DNA of 30,953 nucleotides from Absicoccus intestinalis (GTDB taxonomy: Bacteria > Bacillota_I > Bacilli_A > Erysipelotrichales > Erysipelotrichaceae), in assembly GCF_033971885.1 (NCBI RefSeq), contig NZ_JALBUS010000023.1:1-30953 (forward strand). The letters run 5' to 3'. The notes under the pieces are model-generated. The model saw nothing but the letters and a program-made list of their open reading frames with translations, was not told the origin of the DNA and ran no database searches. Every line of letters begins with the position of its first letter. Position 1 is the stretch's first letter. Shown here in pieces: positions 16,068 through 24,096 of this stretch. Both the position numbers and the translations under genes were made by a program.

Positions 16068-16640
16068 ATGAAAAGCGAATTTGTAACGAGTGCGACCAAT
16101 AAGGATCAATGGCCACAAACTTCATTACCCGAAGTTGTGGTGGTTGGTCGCTCCAATGTGGGCAAAAGCAGTTTTATCAATGCATTGACCCAAAGAAAAA
16201 AACTGGCTTATGTCGGAAATACACCAGGAAAAACACGATTGATCAATTTTTTTACGATTGATGAAAAATGGATGCTCGTCGATGTTCCGGGTTATGGATA
16301 TGCCAAAATGAGCAAACAAATGCTTCTAAAAATGGGTACCATGATGGATGAATATTTTACCCAAAGAGAACAAATTGCAGGCGTCATTTCTTTGGTGGAT
16401 GCACGACATGAGCCCACACACGATGATCTGGACATGATCGATACGTTGAAACAGCTACAAATTCCCATCGTGGTCGTGGCAACCAAGATCGATAAAGTAC
16501 CAAAGACCAAACGAGTCAAGGCCATCAAAGTCATTTCCCAGAAATTACAATTGCCTATGGCAACTGTTTATCCGGTTTCAAGTGTGGAAAAAACGGGCTT
16601 TGAACTGGTTTATCGTGCAATTCAAGATTGGATTCGATGA
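16068..16640 (+). CDS. ysxC: Ribosome-biogenesis GTPase YsxC/EngB
   Basis: This 190-residue TrmE-Era-EngA-EngB family GTPase acts in assembly of the large ribosomal subunit. G1 is GRSNVGKSS (27-35), G2 PGKTR (53-57), G3 DVPG (72-75), G4 TKID (139-142), and G5 is SSV near 161-163. The start is ATG 16068, one base after the lon stop; a TTG nine bases earlier lies inside lon and is not preferred. No strong SD is seen, so translation is probably coupled to lon. The lon-ysxC pairing is classical in Firmicutes. Confidence 0.96.
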   Translation: MKSEFVTSATNKDQWPQTSLPEVVVVGRSNVGKSSFINALTQRKKLAYVGNTPGKTRLINFFTIDEKWMLVDVPGYGYAKMSKQMLLKMGTMMDEYFTQREQIAGVISLVDARHEPTHDDLDMIDTLKQLQIPIVVVATKIDKVPKTKRVKAIKVISQKLQLPMATVYPVSSVEKTGFELVYRAIQDWIR

Positions 16641-16660
16641 GCTTCGGCTCATCTTTTTTT
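16636..16660 (+). terminator. Intrinsic terminator of lon-ysxC
   Basis: GATGAGC-TTCG-GCTCATC with a seven-T tail. The stem starts within the last two codons and stop codon of ysxC. Confidence 0.93.
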
Positions 16661-16696
16661 ACAAATTCCATAAAAAAGACCAAGAATGCCAATTTA

Positions 16697-16724
16697 TTGT
16701 AAAAGAAAATAGATTTGTTATTAT
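16697..16724 (+). promoter_or_regulatory. Promoter-like element in the gene-free stretch
   Basis: TTGTAA (16697-16702), a 16-base spacer and TATTAT (16719-16724). No protein gene lies downstream on this strand before the terminator at 17191-17225. Confidence 0.35.
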
Positions 16725-16814
16725 AAAGGTGCAAAAGATAGATACGAAGAAATATTCTTCGATATCAACCATTTGTTCATACACAGTACAACGATTCATT
16801 CAAAAAAGGAAAGA

Positions 16815-17085
16815 GGTAAGAATAAAAAAGTTCTGAAAAAGCTGTTTTGGATGAAGGAAGAGTATTCGAAACGTACATGCATGCGAAGAGAGATCCAATG
16901 AAAAGAAATCTTCAAAGGGCATGAATGAAGGATACGTGTACTAAATAAATCATTTGGAAGGGGATAGCGGTAGGAATAAAAAATTCTGAAAAAGCCGTTT
17001 CAAATGAGAAGTGATGGAAGTACTTATTAAAGGGTGAATGCGAAGAGAAGACAAATAATACAAATCTTCAAGAATGGTCATCTTT
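16815..17085 (+). repeat. Imperfect direct duplication, ~155-bp period
   Basis: Copy 1 runs from about 16815 to 16925 and copy 2 from about 16969 to 17085, in register over at least three conserved blocks. Copies differ by substitutions and small indels, so the duplication is not recent. Confidence 0.7.
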
Positions 17086-17190
17086 GAAAGAGTATGGAAA
17101 TCAAGTGTAATGGTCAAAGTGATAAAGGTACAAGGAAAAAATAACAAAACAAACAGATCGTACGTAGAAGGACCGAAGAACAAATGGCAT

Positions 17191-17225
17191 AGAAAAGAGC
17201 TAATCGAAAGGGTTAGCTCTTTTTC
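17191..17225 (-). terminator. Bidirectional intrinsic terminator at the end of the MATE gene
   Basis: AGAGCTAA (17196-17203) pairs with TTAGCTCT (17213-17220). T-runs on both strands allow termination both ways. The stem is part of the last codons and stop of the MATE gene. Confidence 0.85.
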
Positions 17226-18537
17226 CTTGTATAAGGCGATATGACATCCACAATTGCAAGCTCATCAATGACCAAACCACGGGTTCACACAAAATTACAC
17301 CAAAATAAGCGAGGGTCGGAATGATCCATAGGGTAAATACGATCTTACCACCAAGTTCAATACCACTAGAAATCAATGGATAGATCTTATAGCCCTGTCC
17401 TTGGAGCGCATTGCGATATGTCAATAAAGGACCTAAGACCACAAAACCAGGAATATTGATCCGTAAGTATTGCGTGCCATTTTCCAAGACAATGGGATTG
17501 GTCGATCCACTCAATAGATGGATCATCGATCGGGCAAAGCCAAAAACGATAACCGTCAGTACAAGAGTATAGATCCAATCAAAATGTATACAAAAGCGAA
17601 TGCCTTGTTCGATGCGCTCCCATTGTTTGGCACCACGATTTTGCGATACAAACGTCGATGTTGTAGCTCCCAATGTTCCCAAGGGCAATACCAGTAAAGC
17701 AAACCATTTTCTAGCTGCTGTATGCGCGGCAATGATGTTGGTACCCAAAGGATTGATTCCACTTTGAAGAATGATGGTTCCCACCGAAACAATGGAAAAC
17801 ATAAATCCCATGGCCAAGCCTTGTGTCAACAATTCGTGGATGATGATGGGATCGATCCGAAAATGTTTTCGTTCTGGTACCAACAAAGGCTCTTTTTTGT
17901 GGATGAGACCAAAACAAAGAAGCGCGGCGATGGCTTGAGAAAGTACCGTAGCATAAGCAGCCCCACGTATCCCAATATGCCATTGGGTAATAAAGAGGGT
18001 ATCCAAGATCACATTCAAAATGGAAGTGATGATCAGTACGTATAAGGGGGTTAGACTATTACCAATCGATCGAAATAAACAAGCGGCTAAATTATAAAAC
18101 ATCGTGATGACTAAAGTCGCTGCAATGAGCTGAATATAACCATAAGCCATGGAATAAATAGACTTTGGAGTTTTTAATACATGGAGCAACCATGGCATGA
18201 AAGCACAGGAAACAATGGATAAGATCAAGGCTATGCCAAAGCCTAGAATAAGACTTTCGGCAATGGCCATTTTTAAATGATTCTCATCTCTGGCTCCATA
18301 AAACCGACTAATCACAATGCCAAATCCGAGGCCCATCCCGCTACAAAACTGAACGATCAATTCAAAAATAGCAGCGGTCGATCCCAATGCCGCTAAAGGG
18401 GCATCCCCAAGAAAATGACCAATAAGCAGAGTATCTACCGTATTGTACAATTGTTGGAAAAAATTGGAAAAAAACAAAGGAATCGCAAAATATAGGATTC
18501 CTCGTTTGATGTTGCCTTGTATCAATGTTGGTTTCAT
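17200..18537 (-). CDS. MATE family multidrug/cation antiporter
   Basis: This 445-residue membrane protein with about 12 hydrophobic segments should export organic compounds using a Na+ or H+ gradient. The N-terminus (IPLFFSNFFQQLYNTVDTLL) has the MATE pattern in helix 1, followed by IGHFLGDAPLAALGSTA. The second half repeats the pattern (around MFSIVSVGTIILQSGINPLG), as expected for two six-helix bundles. The substrate cannot be told. The start ATG at 18537 overlaps the nadE stop by four bases (ATGA), so the pair is co-translated. Confidence 0.92.
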   Translation of the reverse strand: MKPTLIQGNIKRGILYFAIPLFFSNFFQQLYNTVDTLLIGHFLGDAPLAALGSTAAIFELIVQFCSGMGLGFGIVISRFYGARDENHLKMAIAESLILGFGIALILSIVSCAFMPWLLHVLKTPKSIYSMAYGYIQLIAATLVITMFYNLAACLFRSIGNSLTPLYVLIITSILNVILDTLFITQWHIGIRGAAYATVLSQAIAALLCFGLIHKKEPLLVPERKHFRIDPIIIHELLTQGLAMGFMFSIVSVGTIILQSGINPLGTNIIAAHTAARKWFALLVLPLGTLGATTSTFVSQNRGAKQWERIEQGIRFCIHFDWIYTLVLTVIVFGFARSMIHLLSGSTNPIVLENGTQYLRINIPGFVVLGPLLTYRNALQGQGYKIYPLISSGIELGGKIVFTLWIIPTLAYFGVILCEPVVWSLMSLQLWMSYRLIQGKRANPFD

Positions 18538-20465
18538 TCGATGTCAATGGCCTCAACTTGTTGCAACCAAAGATCGCGACTGGCGTCGCTAGGCATACGC
18601 AGATCACCACGTGGCGATAAACAAATGGAACCAACCTTTACGCCATCTGGCATGCAGTTTCGTTTAAATTGCTGGGCAAAGAAACGTCGATAGAAAGTAA
18701 GTAATCCATTTTTGATGGTTTTTTTATCGATGGTAGGAAAAGCCTGGACACAGAGATCAAAGATCTTTTCCGGTTGTTCATGATGACGCAATAAATGATA
18801 CAAAAAGAAATCATGTAGATCATACGAACCTAATACTTCTTCGGTTTTTTGAGCAATTTTACCAGAAGCATCCAAAGGTAATAGTTCTGGCGATACCGGC
18901 GTATCACAAATATCCATCAATACATCATGTAATGCATTTTGTCCTTCTTTTTGAGCTTGTAGAGCACGCGTTTCCACAATATAGCGAACCAAGGTTTTTG
19001 GCACCGATACATTGACTGCATACATGCTCATATGATCGCCATTATAAGTACACCATCCCAAAGCCAATTCACTAAGATCGCCCGTTCCAATGACGATTCC
19101 ATTGTATTGGTTGGCAAGATCCATCAAAATTTGTGTTCGTTCTCGAGCTTGTGAATTTTCATACGTGATATCCATGATTTTTGGATCATGATGAATATCT
19201 CTAAAATGTTGATGGACAGCATCACCAATTGAAATGGTTTCTTTGGAGGCATGCAACAAATCAATCAATTGATCGGCATTGGTTTTGGTGCGCACGCTTG
19301 TACCAAAACCAGGCATAGAGATCGCATGGATATTTTTTGGATCGTATTGGCACAATTGGAAGGCACGCTCACATACCAACAAGGCCAAAGTAGAGTCCAA
19401 TCCTCCTGAGATTCCAATAACGACATGTTCACAATGGATCTTGGATAGACGGGTAGCCAATCCCTGTGCTTGAATGTTTAAGATATTTTGGCAACGATGA
19501 ATGCGTTGTTCACTATCGTTGGGTACAAAAGGATAGGCATCATAGGTTCGATGCAAGGCGATGGTATGGATGGGCTTTGACGCATAGGTGATGGTTTTTA
19601 CATCGTGGACTTCATCTTCCATGCTGGTCTTAAAATGGATGCGATCATTCATGACATTTTGAATATCGATTTCACCCACAATAAAGTCCTTGGCATCTAG
19701 ATAATTGCGTTCGGCTAAGACTGTCCCATTTTCACAAATCAAATCATGGCCTGAAAAGACCAGATCACTGGTTGATTCTTGGGGACCGGCACTGGCATAT
19801 ACATAGCCAGAATACGTTCTTGCACTTTGATCCACGACCAATTGATGACGATACACGTCTTTGGCAATTGTATCATTCGAAGCCGATAGGTTACATAAAA
19901 TGTTGGCTCCAGCCAAAGCTAATTTTGAACTTACTGGAATGGTGACCCATAGATCCTCACAGAGTTCGGCACCAATACATGCCTGCGTAGTGGTATCATA
20001 GAAAACCAGACCATTCGATACAGGTACGATTTCTCCTTGCCAATTCATGGTATCGACTGGACAGTTTTTGCCACTGGTGAACCAACGAGTTTCGTAGAAT
20101 TCATTATAGCTTGGAATATAGGTTTTTAATTGAAAGCCTAATACGTGATGATCAAAACAAAAGGCAGCCGCATTGTATAGTTTATTTTGAATTTGGACAG
20201 GCAAACCCACAAATGCCGCCATTTGATCAGGCATGGCCTCTAGAAAATGAGAAAGCCCTTGTTGTGCTTGTCTCAATAAAATATCTTCATAAAAAAGATC
20301 TTGGCATGTATAGCCAGTGATGCAAAGTTCAGGAAAGACGATCAATTGCGTATCCTGGGGAACTCTTGTACAAAGATCCAACATCGCCTGGACATTTTTT
20401 TGTGGATCACCGATTGCAACCGATGGTGTGGCAGCCACGACTTTATAGTATTGATAACGTTTCAT
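18534..20465 (-). CDS. nadE: Glutamine-dependent NAD+ synthetase
   Basis: This 643-residue enzyme makes NAD+ from deamido-NAD+, ATP and glutamine. The N-terminal nitrilase-type glutaminase has the triad Glu46 (FPELCITGY), Lys114 (LKTYIPSYNEF) and Cys169 (GAELCEDLW). The C-terminal synthetase has the pyrophosphatase P-loop SGGLDS at 353-358 and a conserved GTGDLSELALGW. The start is ATG 20465 because SD GGGAGGAAG lies directly before it; a longer frame to 20513 would run through the terminator. The hydrogenase terminator ends two bases before this SD, so expression must come through that hairpin or from within the hydrogenase gene. Confidence 0.96.
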   Translation of the reverse strand: MKRYQYYKVVAATPSVAIGDPQKNVQAMLDLCTRVPQDTQLIVFPELCITGYTCQDLFYEDILLRQAQQGLSHFLEAMPDQMAAFVGLPVQIQNKLYNAAAFCFDHHVLGFQLKTYIPSYNEFYETRWFTSGKNCPVDTMNWQGEIVPVSNGLVFYDTTTQACIGAELCEDLWVTIPVSSKLALAGANILCNLSASNDTIAKDVYRHQLVVDQSARTYSGYVYASAGPQESTSDLVFSGHDLICENGTVLAERNYLDAKDFIVGEIDIQNVMNDRIHFKTSMEDEVHDVKTITYASKPIHTIALHRTYDAYPFVPNDSEQRIHRCQNILNIQAQGLATRLSKIHCEHVVIGISGGLDSTLALLVCERAFQLCQYDPKNIHAISMPGFGTSVRTKTNADQLIDLLHASKETISIGDAVHQHFRDIHHDPKIMDITYENSQARERTQILMDLANQYNGIVIGTGDLSELALGWCTYNGDHMSMYAVNVSVPKTLVRYIVETRALQAQKEGQNALHDVLMDICDTPVSPELLPLDASGKIAQKTEEVLGSYDLHDFFLYHLLRHHEQPEKIFDLCVQAFPTIDKKTIKNGLLTFYRRFFAQQFKRNCMPDGVKVGSICLSPRGDLRMPSDASRDLWLQQVEAIDIE

Positions 20466-20478
20466 TTCTTCCTCCCAT

Positions 20479-20508
20479 AAAAAAAGATGGATAACACGTA
20501 TCCATCTT
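20479..20508 (-). terminator. Intrinsic terminator between hydrogenase and nadE
   Basis: On the minus strand AAGATGGATA-CGTGT-TATCCATCTT is a perfect 10-bp stem followed by T-rich sequence. It ends right at the nadE SD, giving an attenuator-like arrangement. Confidence 0.9.
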
Positions 20509-20520
20509 ATCATATTTTAC

Positions 20521-22026
20521 TTAATTATTGACCAATTCATGTACTTCATCGCCATATTGCGAAAGATCTGCGGTTTTCATCTCATCTTCATTGGCATATT
20601 TCTTGACCAACGCACTGGAGCGAGGAATCGCTTGTAACGTTCCGGCACCACCAACGCAGCCACCAGGACAAGCCATACCTTCAAGCAGATAGCCATTTAA
20701 ACGACCTGCTTTTGCCATCATCAACATGGTCTTGCAGTTTTTCAAACCTTCGGCAGCTTGTACCTTGACTTTGATGTCTGGATGTTCTTTTTCAATCAAT
20801 TCTTTGACGGAAGCCGCTACACCACCAGTGACCGCAAATTGACGACCGGCTTTGGTTCCATCCACAAATGGATCATCGACCGTAATTTGTTCAAGGTCAA
20901 TTCCTTTGGCTTGGAACATACCCATGACTTCTTCAAATGTTAATACAAAATCAATATCACTACGAACCGAATGACGACTTGCTTCCAACTTTTTGGCGGC
21001 ACAAGGACCAATAAAGACCACTTTGGCTTTTGGTTTACGCTTTTTGATCCAACGACCCGTTAGCACCATTGGGGTCAGGGCCATCGAGATATTTTTCGCA
21101 AATTGTGGGAATTCTTTTTTCGCCATGACCGACCAAGAAGGGCAACAACTTGTACCCATAAAGTCTAAGTTTTCTGGAACATTTTTCAAAAAATCTTCGG
21201 CTTCGTCAATCGTACAAAGATCGGCGCCAATGGCTACTTCTACTACATCGGCAAAACCTAATTCTTTCAATGCGGTCTTGACTTTATCGGGAGTCACTTT
21301 GGGACCAAATTGACCAACAAAGGCCGGAGCAATAGCCGCAATGACCTCATAGCCTTGTTTCATCGCATAGATAGTTTGGAAAATTTGTCCTTTATCAACG
21401 ATTGCGCCAAATGGACAGTTCACCAAACATTGTCCACAACTGACACATTTATCATAATTGATCTCGGCTTTGCCATTTTCATCGGAACTGATGGCATTCA
21501 TTCCACAGCTGGAAGCACAAGGACGCTCCATCTTGATGATTGCATGGTAAGGACAAGCCTCGGCACAACGGCCGCATTTGATACAGCCACTTTGATCAAT
21601 GTGCGAACGTCCATTGACAATTGAAACCACTTTCTTTGGACATACTTCGGTACATTGATGAGAAAAACATCCTTGGCACATGTCCGTGACAATGACCTTT
21701 TTTTCTGGACAGGCATTGCAGGCAAACTTGATGATGTTCACTAGTGGTGGTTCATAATACTTTTCGGGCTGAATACCATTTTCAATACCATCACTGACAA
21801 CGCCAGCTTCACTCACATCTCTTAGATCGAGTCCCATTCCTACACGTAAACGTTCACCAATGATGGCACGCTCTAGGAAGACATTTTCTTGATTTCCTGG
21901 TAAGATGTCATAGGGAACTTGTTCCATTTGTTTCGCATAGTCTTCGTTGTCGTTATAGGCCATTTCGGCAATGGCAGCAAAGACCTTTCTGCGCGTATCT
22001 GTTACTGAATTGTATACTCCTCGCAT
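20521..22026 (-). CDS. Monomeric [FeFe] hydrogenase with ferredoxin-like domain
   Basis: This ~501-residue cytoplasmic enzyme couples H2 formation or uptake to ferredoxin. N-terminal Fe-S ligands include CQGC at 117-120 and two ferredoxin motifs (CIKCGRCAEACP at 148-159, CVSCGQCLVNCP at 194-205). The H-cluster motifs are L1 TSCCPSW (292-298), L2 GPCAAKK (340-346) and L3 EGMACPGGCVGG (449-460), giving ligands Cys294, 342, 453 and 457. L2 with GPC instead of MPC and the single-subunit form fit group B. The start is ATG 22026; a GTG at 22041 would lie inside the GAGGTG that looks like the SD. Maturases HydEFG are not in the window. Rex-like sites lie upstream. Confidence 0.92.
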   Translation of the reverse strand: MRGVYNSVTDTRRKVFAAIAEMAYNDNEDYAKQMEQVPYDILPGNQENVFLERAIIGERLRVGMGLDLRDVSEAGVVSDGIENGIQPEKYYEPPLVNIIKFACNACPEKKVIVTDMCQGCFSHQCTEVCPKKVVSIVNGRSHIDQSGCIKCGRCAEACPYHAIIKMERPCASSCGMNAISSDENGKAEINYDKCVSCGQCLVNCPFGAIVDKGQIFQTIYAMKQGYEVIAAIAPAFVGQFGPKVTPDKVKTALKELGFADVVEVAIGADLCTIDEAEDFLKNVPENLDFMGTSCCPSWSVMAKKEFPQFAKNISMALTPMVLTGRWIKKRKPKAKVVFIGPCAAKKLEASRHSVRSDIDFVLTFEEVMGMFQAKGIDLEQITVDDPFVDGTKAGRQFAVTGGVAASVKELIEKEHPDIKVKVQAAEGLKNCKTMLMMAKAGRLNGYLLEGMACPGGCVGGAGTLQAIPRSSALVKKYANEDEMKTADLSQYGDEVHELVNN

Positions 22027-22060
22027 AAATTTTTCTTTCACCTCAATATTTATCTTCTGT

Positions 22061-22078
22061 CTGTTAACATAATAACAA
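22061..22078. promoter_or_regulatory. Rex-like operator 2
   Basis: CTGTTAACATAATAACAA: half-sites TTGTTA/TAACAA match in 11 of 12 positions around a 6-base centre, as in Clostridial Rex sites. It overlaps the -10-like TATTAT on the hydrogenase side (22069-22074). Confidence 0.6.
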
Positions 22079-22095
22079 ACTTATGATGCTTTTAA

Positions 22096-22113
22096 AAGTG
22101 ATTTTTTTCACAA
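22096..22113. promoter_or_regulatory. Rex-like operator 1
   Basis: AAGTGATTTTTTTCACAA: half-sites TTGTGA/TCACAA match in 10 of 12 positions around a 6-base centre. It lies between the divergent hydrogenase and HAD promoters, over the -35 region of the HAD promoter. Confidence 0.55.
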
Positions 22114-22118
22114 ATAAT

Positions 22119-22128
22119 ATGGTACAAT
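22119..22128 (+). promoter_or_regulatory. Extended -10 promoter of the HAD gene (leaderless)
   Basis: TGG followed by TACAAT (22123-22128), six bases before ATG 22135. Transcription should start at or next to the A of the ATG. No -35 is recognisable. Confidence 0.6.
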
Positions 22129-22134
22129 CTAACT

Positions 22135-22773
22135 ATGAAAAAAATTGTATGGGATTGGAACGGTACATTGTTTGATGATTTACATCTATGTTTTTCTTGT
22201 ATCAATCGATTATTGAAAAATCATGCATTAGATCCATTGCCAAATATTGATGCCTATCGAAATGTATTTGGTTTTCCAATCGCTGATTATTATCAACGAA
22301 TTGGATTTGATTTTGAGCAAACACCATTTTCAGTATTGGCTCAAGAATATATGGAGGATTATCAAGCTAAAAGTATGCATTGTTCCTTATATAGTGATGT
22401 GATGGATACGATTGAAAAAGTAGAAAAGAAAAAAACGCCACAAGTGATCTTATCGGCCAGCAAGAAAGCTTTTTTATTGGATCAAATTGAACAATTTCCT
22501 TTGGAACAACATATGGATGGGATTTATGGTATCGAAGACATCTATGCCAAGAGCAAAGTCGAATTGGCACAAGCCTATCGAAAACAGAATCCATGGGATG
22601 AATTGTGGTTTGTCGGCGATTCGGTCCATGATTATGAAGTGGCTCAGGCAATCGATGCCCATTGTGTATTGGTGGCGAGTGGCCATCAAGCCAAGTCGAC
22701 CTTAGAGAAGATGCCCACACCGGTTGTAAATCAATTATCAGATAGTTTGGAGTATATCTATGAAAGAGATTGA
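22135..22773 (+). CDS. HAD family hydrolase, phosphoglycolate phosphatase-like
   Basis: This 212-residue cytoplasmic phosphatase-like protein has nucleophile Asp7 in motif I DWNGT (7-11), motif II Ser at ILSASK (107-109), motif III Lys139 or Lys141, and motif IV GDSVHD (161-166). A helical cap lies at ~15-85. Motif I has Asn where most HAD phosphatases have the second, acid/base Asp. This W-D-W-N-G-T form recurs in some HAD groups, so it may be a subfamily trait. No SD precedes the ATG, and a -10 lies six bases upstream. rluA-like gene 22760 overlaps the end by 14 bases. Substrate unknown. Confidence 0.85.
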   Translation: MKKIVWDWNGTLFDDLHLCFSCINRLLKNHALDPLPNIDAYRNVFGFPIADYYQRIGFDFEQTPFSVLAQEYMEDYQAKSMHCSLYSDVMDTIEKVEKKKTPQVILSASKKAFLLDQIEQFPLEQHMDGIYGIEDIYAKSKVELAQAYRKQNPWDELWFVGDSVHDYEVAQAIDAHCVLVASGHQAKSTLEKMPTPVVNQLSDSLEYIYERD

Positions 22774-23635
22774 AGTATCCGAAAATGATGCAGGACAACG
22801 ATTGGACAAATTTTTATTGAAGACCTTTCCAGATCTATCGAAATCCATGATGTATAAGGGAATTCGTAAAAAGAAGATCAAAGTCAATCGAAAACGATGC
22901 ACCTATGATCAGAAGTTACAGATCCATGATCATATCTTATTATTTTTGCCACCGGATGTATTGAAAGAAAAGGAAAGAGAAGTGCCAACGGCATCCACCC
23001 AATTGGATATCGTATTCGAAGATAAGAATCTTTTGATCATCAATAAACCGGCAGGATTGTTGAGTCAATCGGATCAAAAAGAACAACAAGATTGTGTGGT
23101 TTCCCGACTTCAAGCCTATCTCTACCAAAAGGGAGAATATACGATGACGGATCACAGTTTTGCGCCGACGATCTGTCATCGTTTGGATCGCAATACGGCT
23201 GGCTTGATCATTGCGGCTAAAAACGCGAATACCTTACGGATCATCAATCAAGCCATTGCGGATCGATCCATCAAAAAACAATATCGCGCCTTGATCAGTG
23301 GTACTTTTTTATTGGATTCCTTTCAAATGCATGGCTATATCAAAAAAGAAGGAACCAAAGCCATCGTAAAAGACAACCCCACACCCGGATTTGTAGAAGC
23401 CTATATGGATGTGAAAACCCTAGCTAAAAAGAATGATGCGACATGGTGTGATATCCAGTTGCATACGGGAAGATTTCATCAGATTCGAGCATTGATGGGG
23501 CATTATCACCATCCATTGGTGGGAGATCACAAGTATGGCTATAAAGGTTTAGAAAAACAGTATCATTTGGTTGCATATCGTTTGGATCTGAGTCATGTAC
23601 CCATGCGGATTTCGCAACGTATTTTTGAAATCTAA
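22760..23635 (+). CDS. RluA family pseudouridine synthase (RluC/RluD-like)
   Basis: This 291-residue enzyme converts specific rRNA uridines to pseudouridine. It has an N-terminal S4 RNA-binding domain (~12-70, GQRLDKFLLKTFPDLSKSMM). The catalytic domain has LIINKPAGLLSQ and Asp143 in CHRLDRNTAGL. RTVs such as LHTGRFHQIR complete the signature. ATG 22760 lies inside the HAD gene's last codons with a TTTGGAG SD-like stretch. The target base cannot be told from sequence alone. A terminator follows. A second, distinct RluA-type gene lies just downstream on the other strand. Confidence 0.92.
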   Translation: MKEIEVSENDAGQRLDKFLLKTFPDLSKSMMYKGIRKKKIKVNRKRCTYDQKLQIHDHILLFLPPDVLKEKEREVPTASTQLDIVFEDKNLLIINKPAGLLSQSDQKEQQDCVVSRLQAYLYQKGEYTMTDHSFAPTICHRLDRNTAGLIIAAKNANTLRIINQAIADRSIKKQYRALISGTFLLDSFQMHGYIKKEGTKAIVKDNPTPGFVEAYMDVKTLAKKNDATWCDIQLHTGRFHQIRALMGHYHHPLVGDHKYGYKGLEKQYHLVAYRLDLSHVPMRISQRIFEI

Positions 23636-23652
23636 AGAATATCTTCATATTG

Positions 23653-23686
23653 GATGTCTATAGTAAACGTATGGACATCTTTTTTT
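23653..23686 (+). terminator. Intrinsic terminator after the RluA-type gene
   Basis: GATGTCTATA (23653-23662) pairs with TATGGACATC (23670-23679), one T-G pair, 7-base loop, then seven T. The ATG at 23671 of the next frame is inside the right arm. Confidence 0.85.
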
Positions 23687-24096
23687 ATCTATATTTATTG
23701 GCCATTGCGATCAATGATTGGCAAACGATGTATTTTTCCAAATGGTGGATCTTGCCATCTCTTGTGATGATAGGCTGCTTTTTTCCGGTCGATCTTGTCT
23801 CATCCGGTATGGGGCTTGGTTTGTTTGGCGGGATCGGTTGGTTGCTGTATCGTATCCATCCCGATTGGATAGGGACAGCCGACGTTGCCTTTTTGGCTTA
23901 TTTTGGTTTTCTTTTGGGCTATGAAAGAATGAGTATAGCTCTCTTCACTGGAATTGGTATAGGGCTCATTTTAGCTTACGTTCGAAATCTTAAGATGATT
24001 CCTTTTCTAACTTGTTTAAGTCTAGGATGCTGGCTGGCTTGGCAGCATGGATATGGACTCTTTTACGCCATGCTTGGTCGAATCTGGATTCGATAG
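23671..24096 (+). CDS. A24 prepilin-peptidase-like small membrane protein
   Basis: A hydrophobic protein of about 141 residues with four to five membrane segments. Asp16 in AINDWQTMYFSKWW and Asp71 in GTAD resemble the two catalytic Asp of A24 prepilin peptidases, though the GxGD motif reads GTAD. No type IV pilus genes are nearby, and the usual N-terminal methyltransferase domain is absent, as in short forms. The start is uncertain: ATG 23671 and the alternative TTG 23650 both lack an SD, and ATG 23671 sits inside the preceding terminator stem. The last 107 bases overlap the opposite-strand RluA-type gene. It may be poorly expressed. Confidence 0.55.
   Translation: MDIFFYLYLLAIAINDWQTMYFSKWWILPSLVMIGCFFPVDLVSSGMGLGLFGGIGWLLYRIHPDWIGTADVAFLAYFGFLLGYERMSIALFTGIGIGLILAYVRNLKMIPFLTCLSLGCWLAWQHGYGLFYAMLGRIWIR

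Larger units (their letters stand above)
16661..17190 (+). other. Gene-free stretch with an imperfect duplication
   Basis: Neither strand holds a convincing gene. Two copies of a roughly 110-base sequence are seen. They begin at 16815 (GGTAAGAATAAAAAAGTTCT) and 16969 (GGTAGGAATAAAAAATTCTG). They share ATGCGAAGAG at 16881 and 17038, and AAATCTTCAA at 16906 and 17062, an offset of 154-157. A promoter-like pair precedes them and a two-way terminator follows, so a non-coding transcript of about 490 bases is possible. Decay of a duplicated gene is the alternative. Confidence 0.55.

Noticed and set aside
16582..16836. 84-codon plus-strand frame after ysxC
   Set aside because: Begins inside ysxC in another frame, crosses the terminator and has no SD.
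16950..17183. 77-codon minus-strand frame
   Set aside because: Low-complexity, Leu/Phe/Ser-rich translation of A-rich DNA with no SD; the stretch is better explained by the duplicated non-coding sequence.
17722..18045. 107-codon frame opposite the MATE gene
   Set aside because: Antisense shadow of a clear membrane-protein gene, no SD and no recognisable domain.
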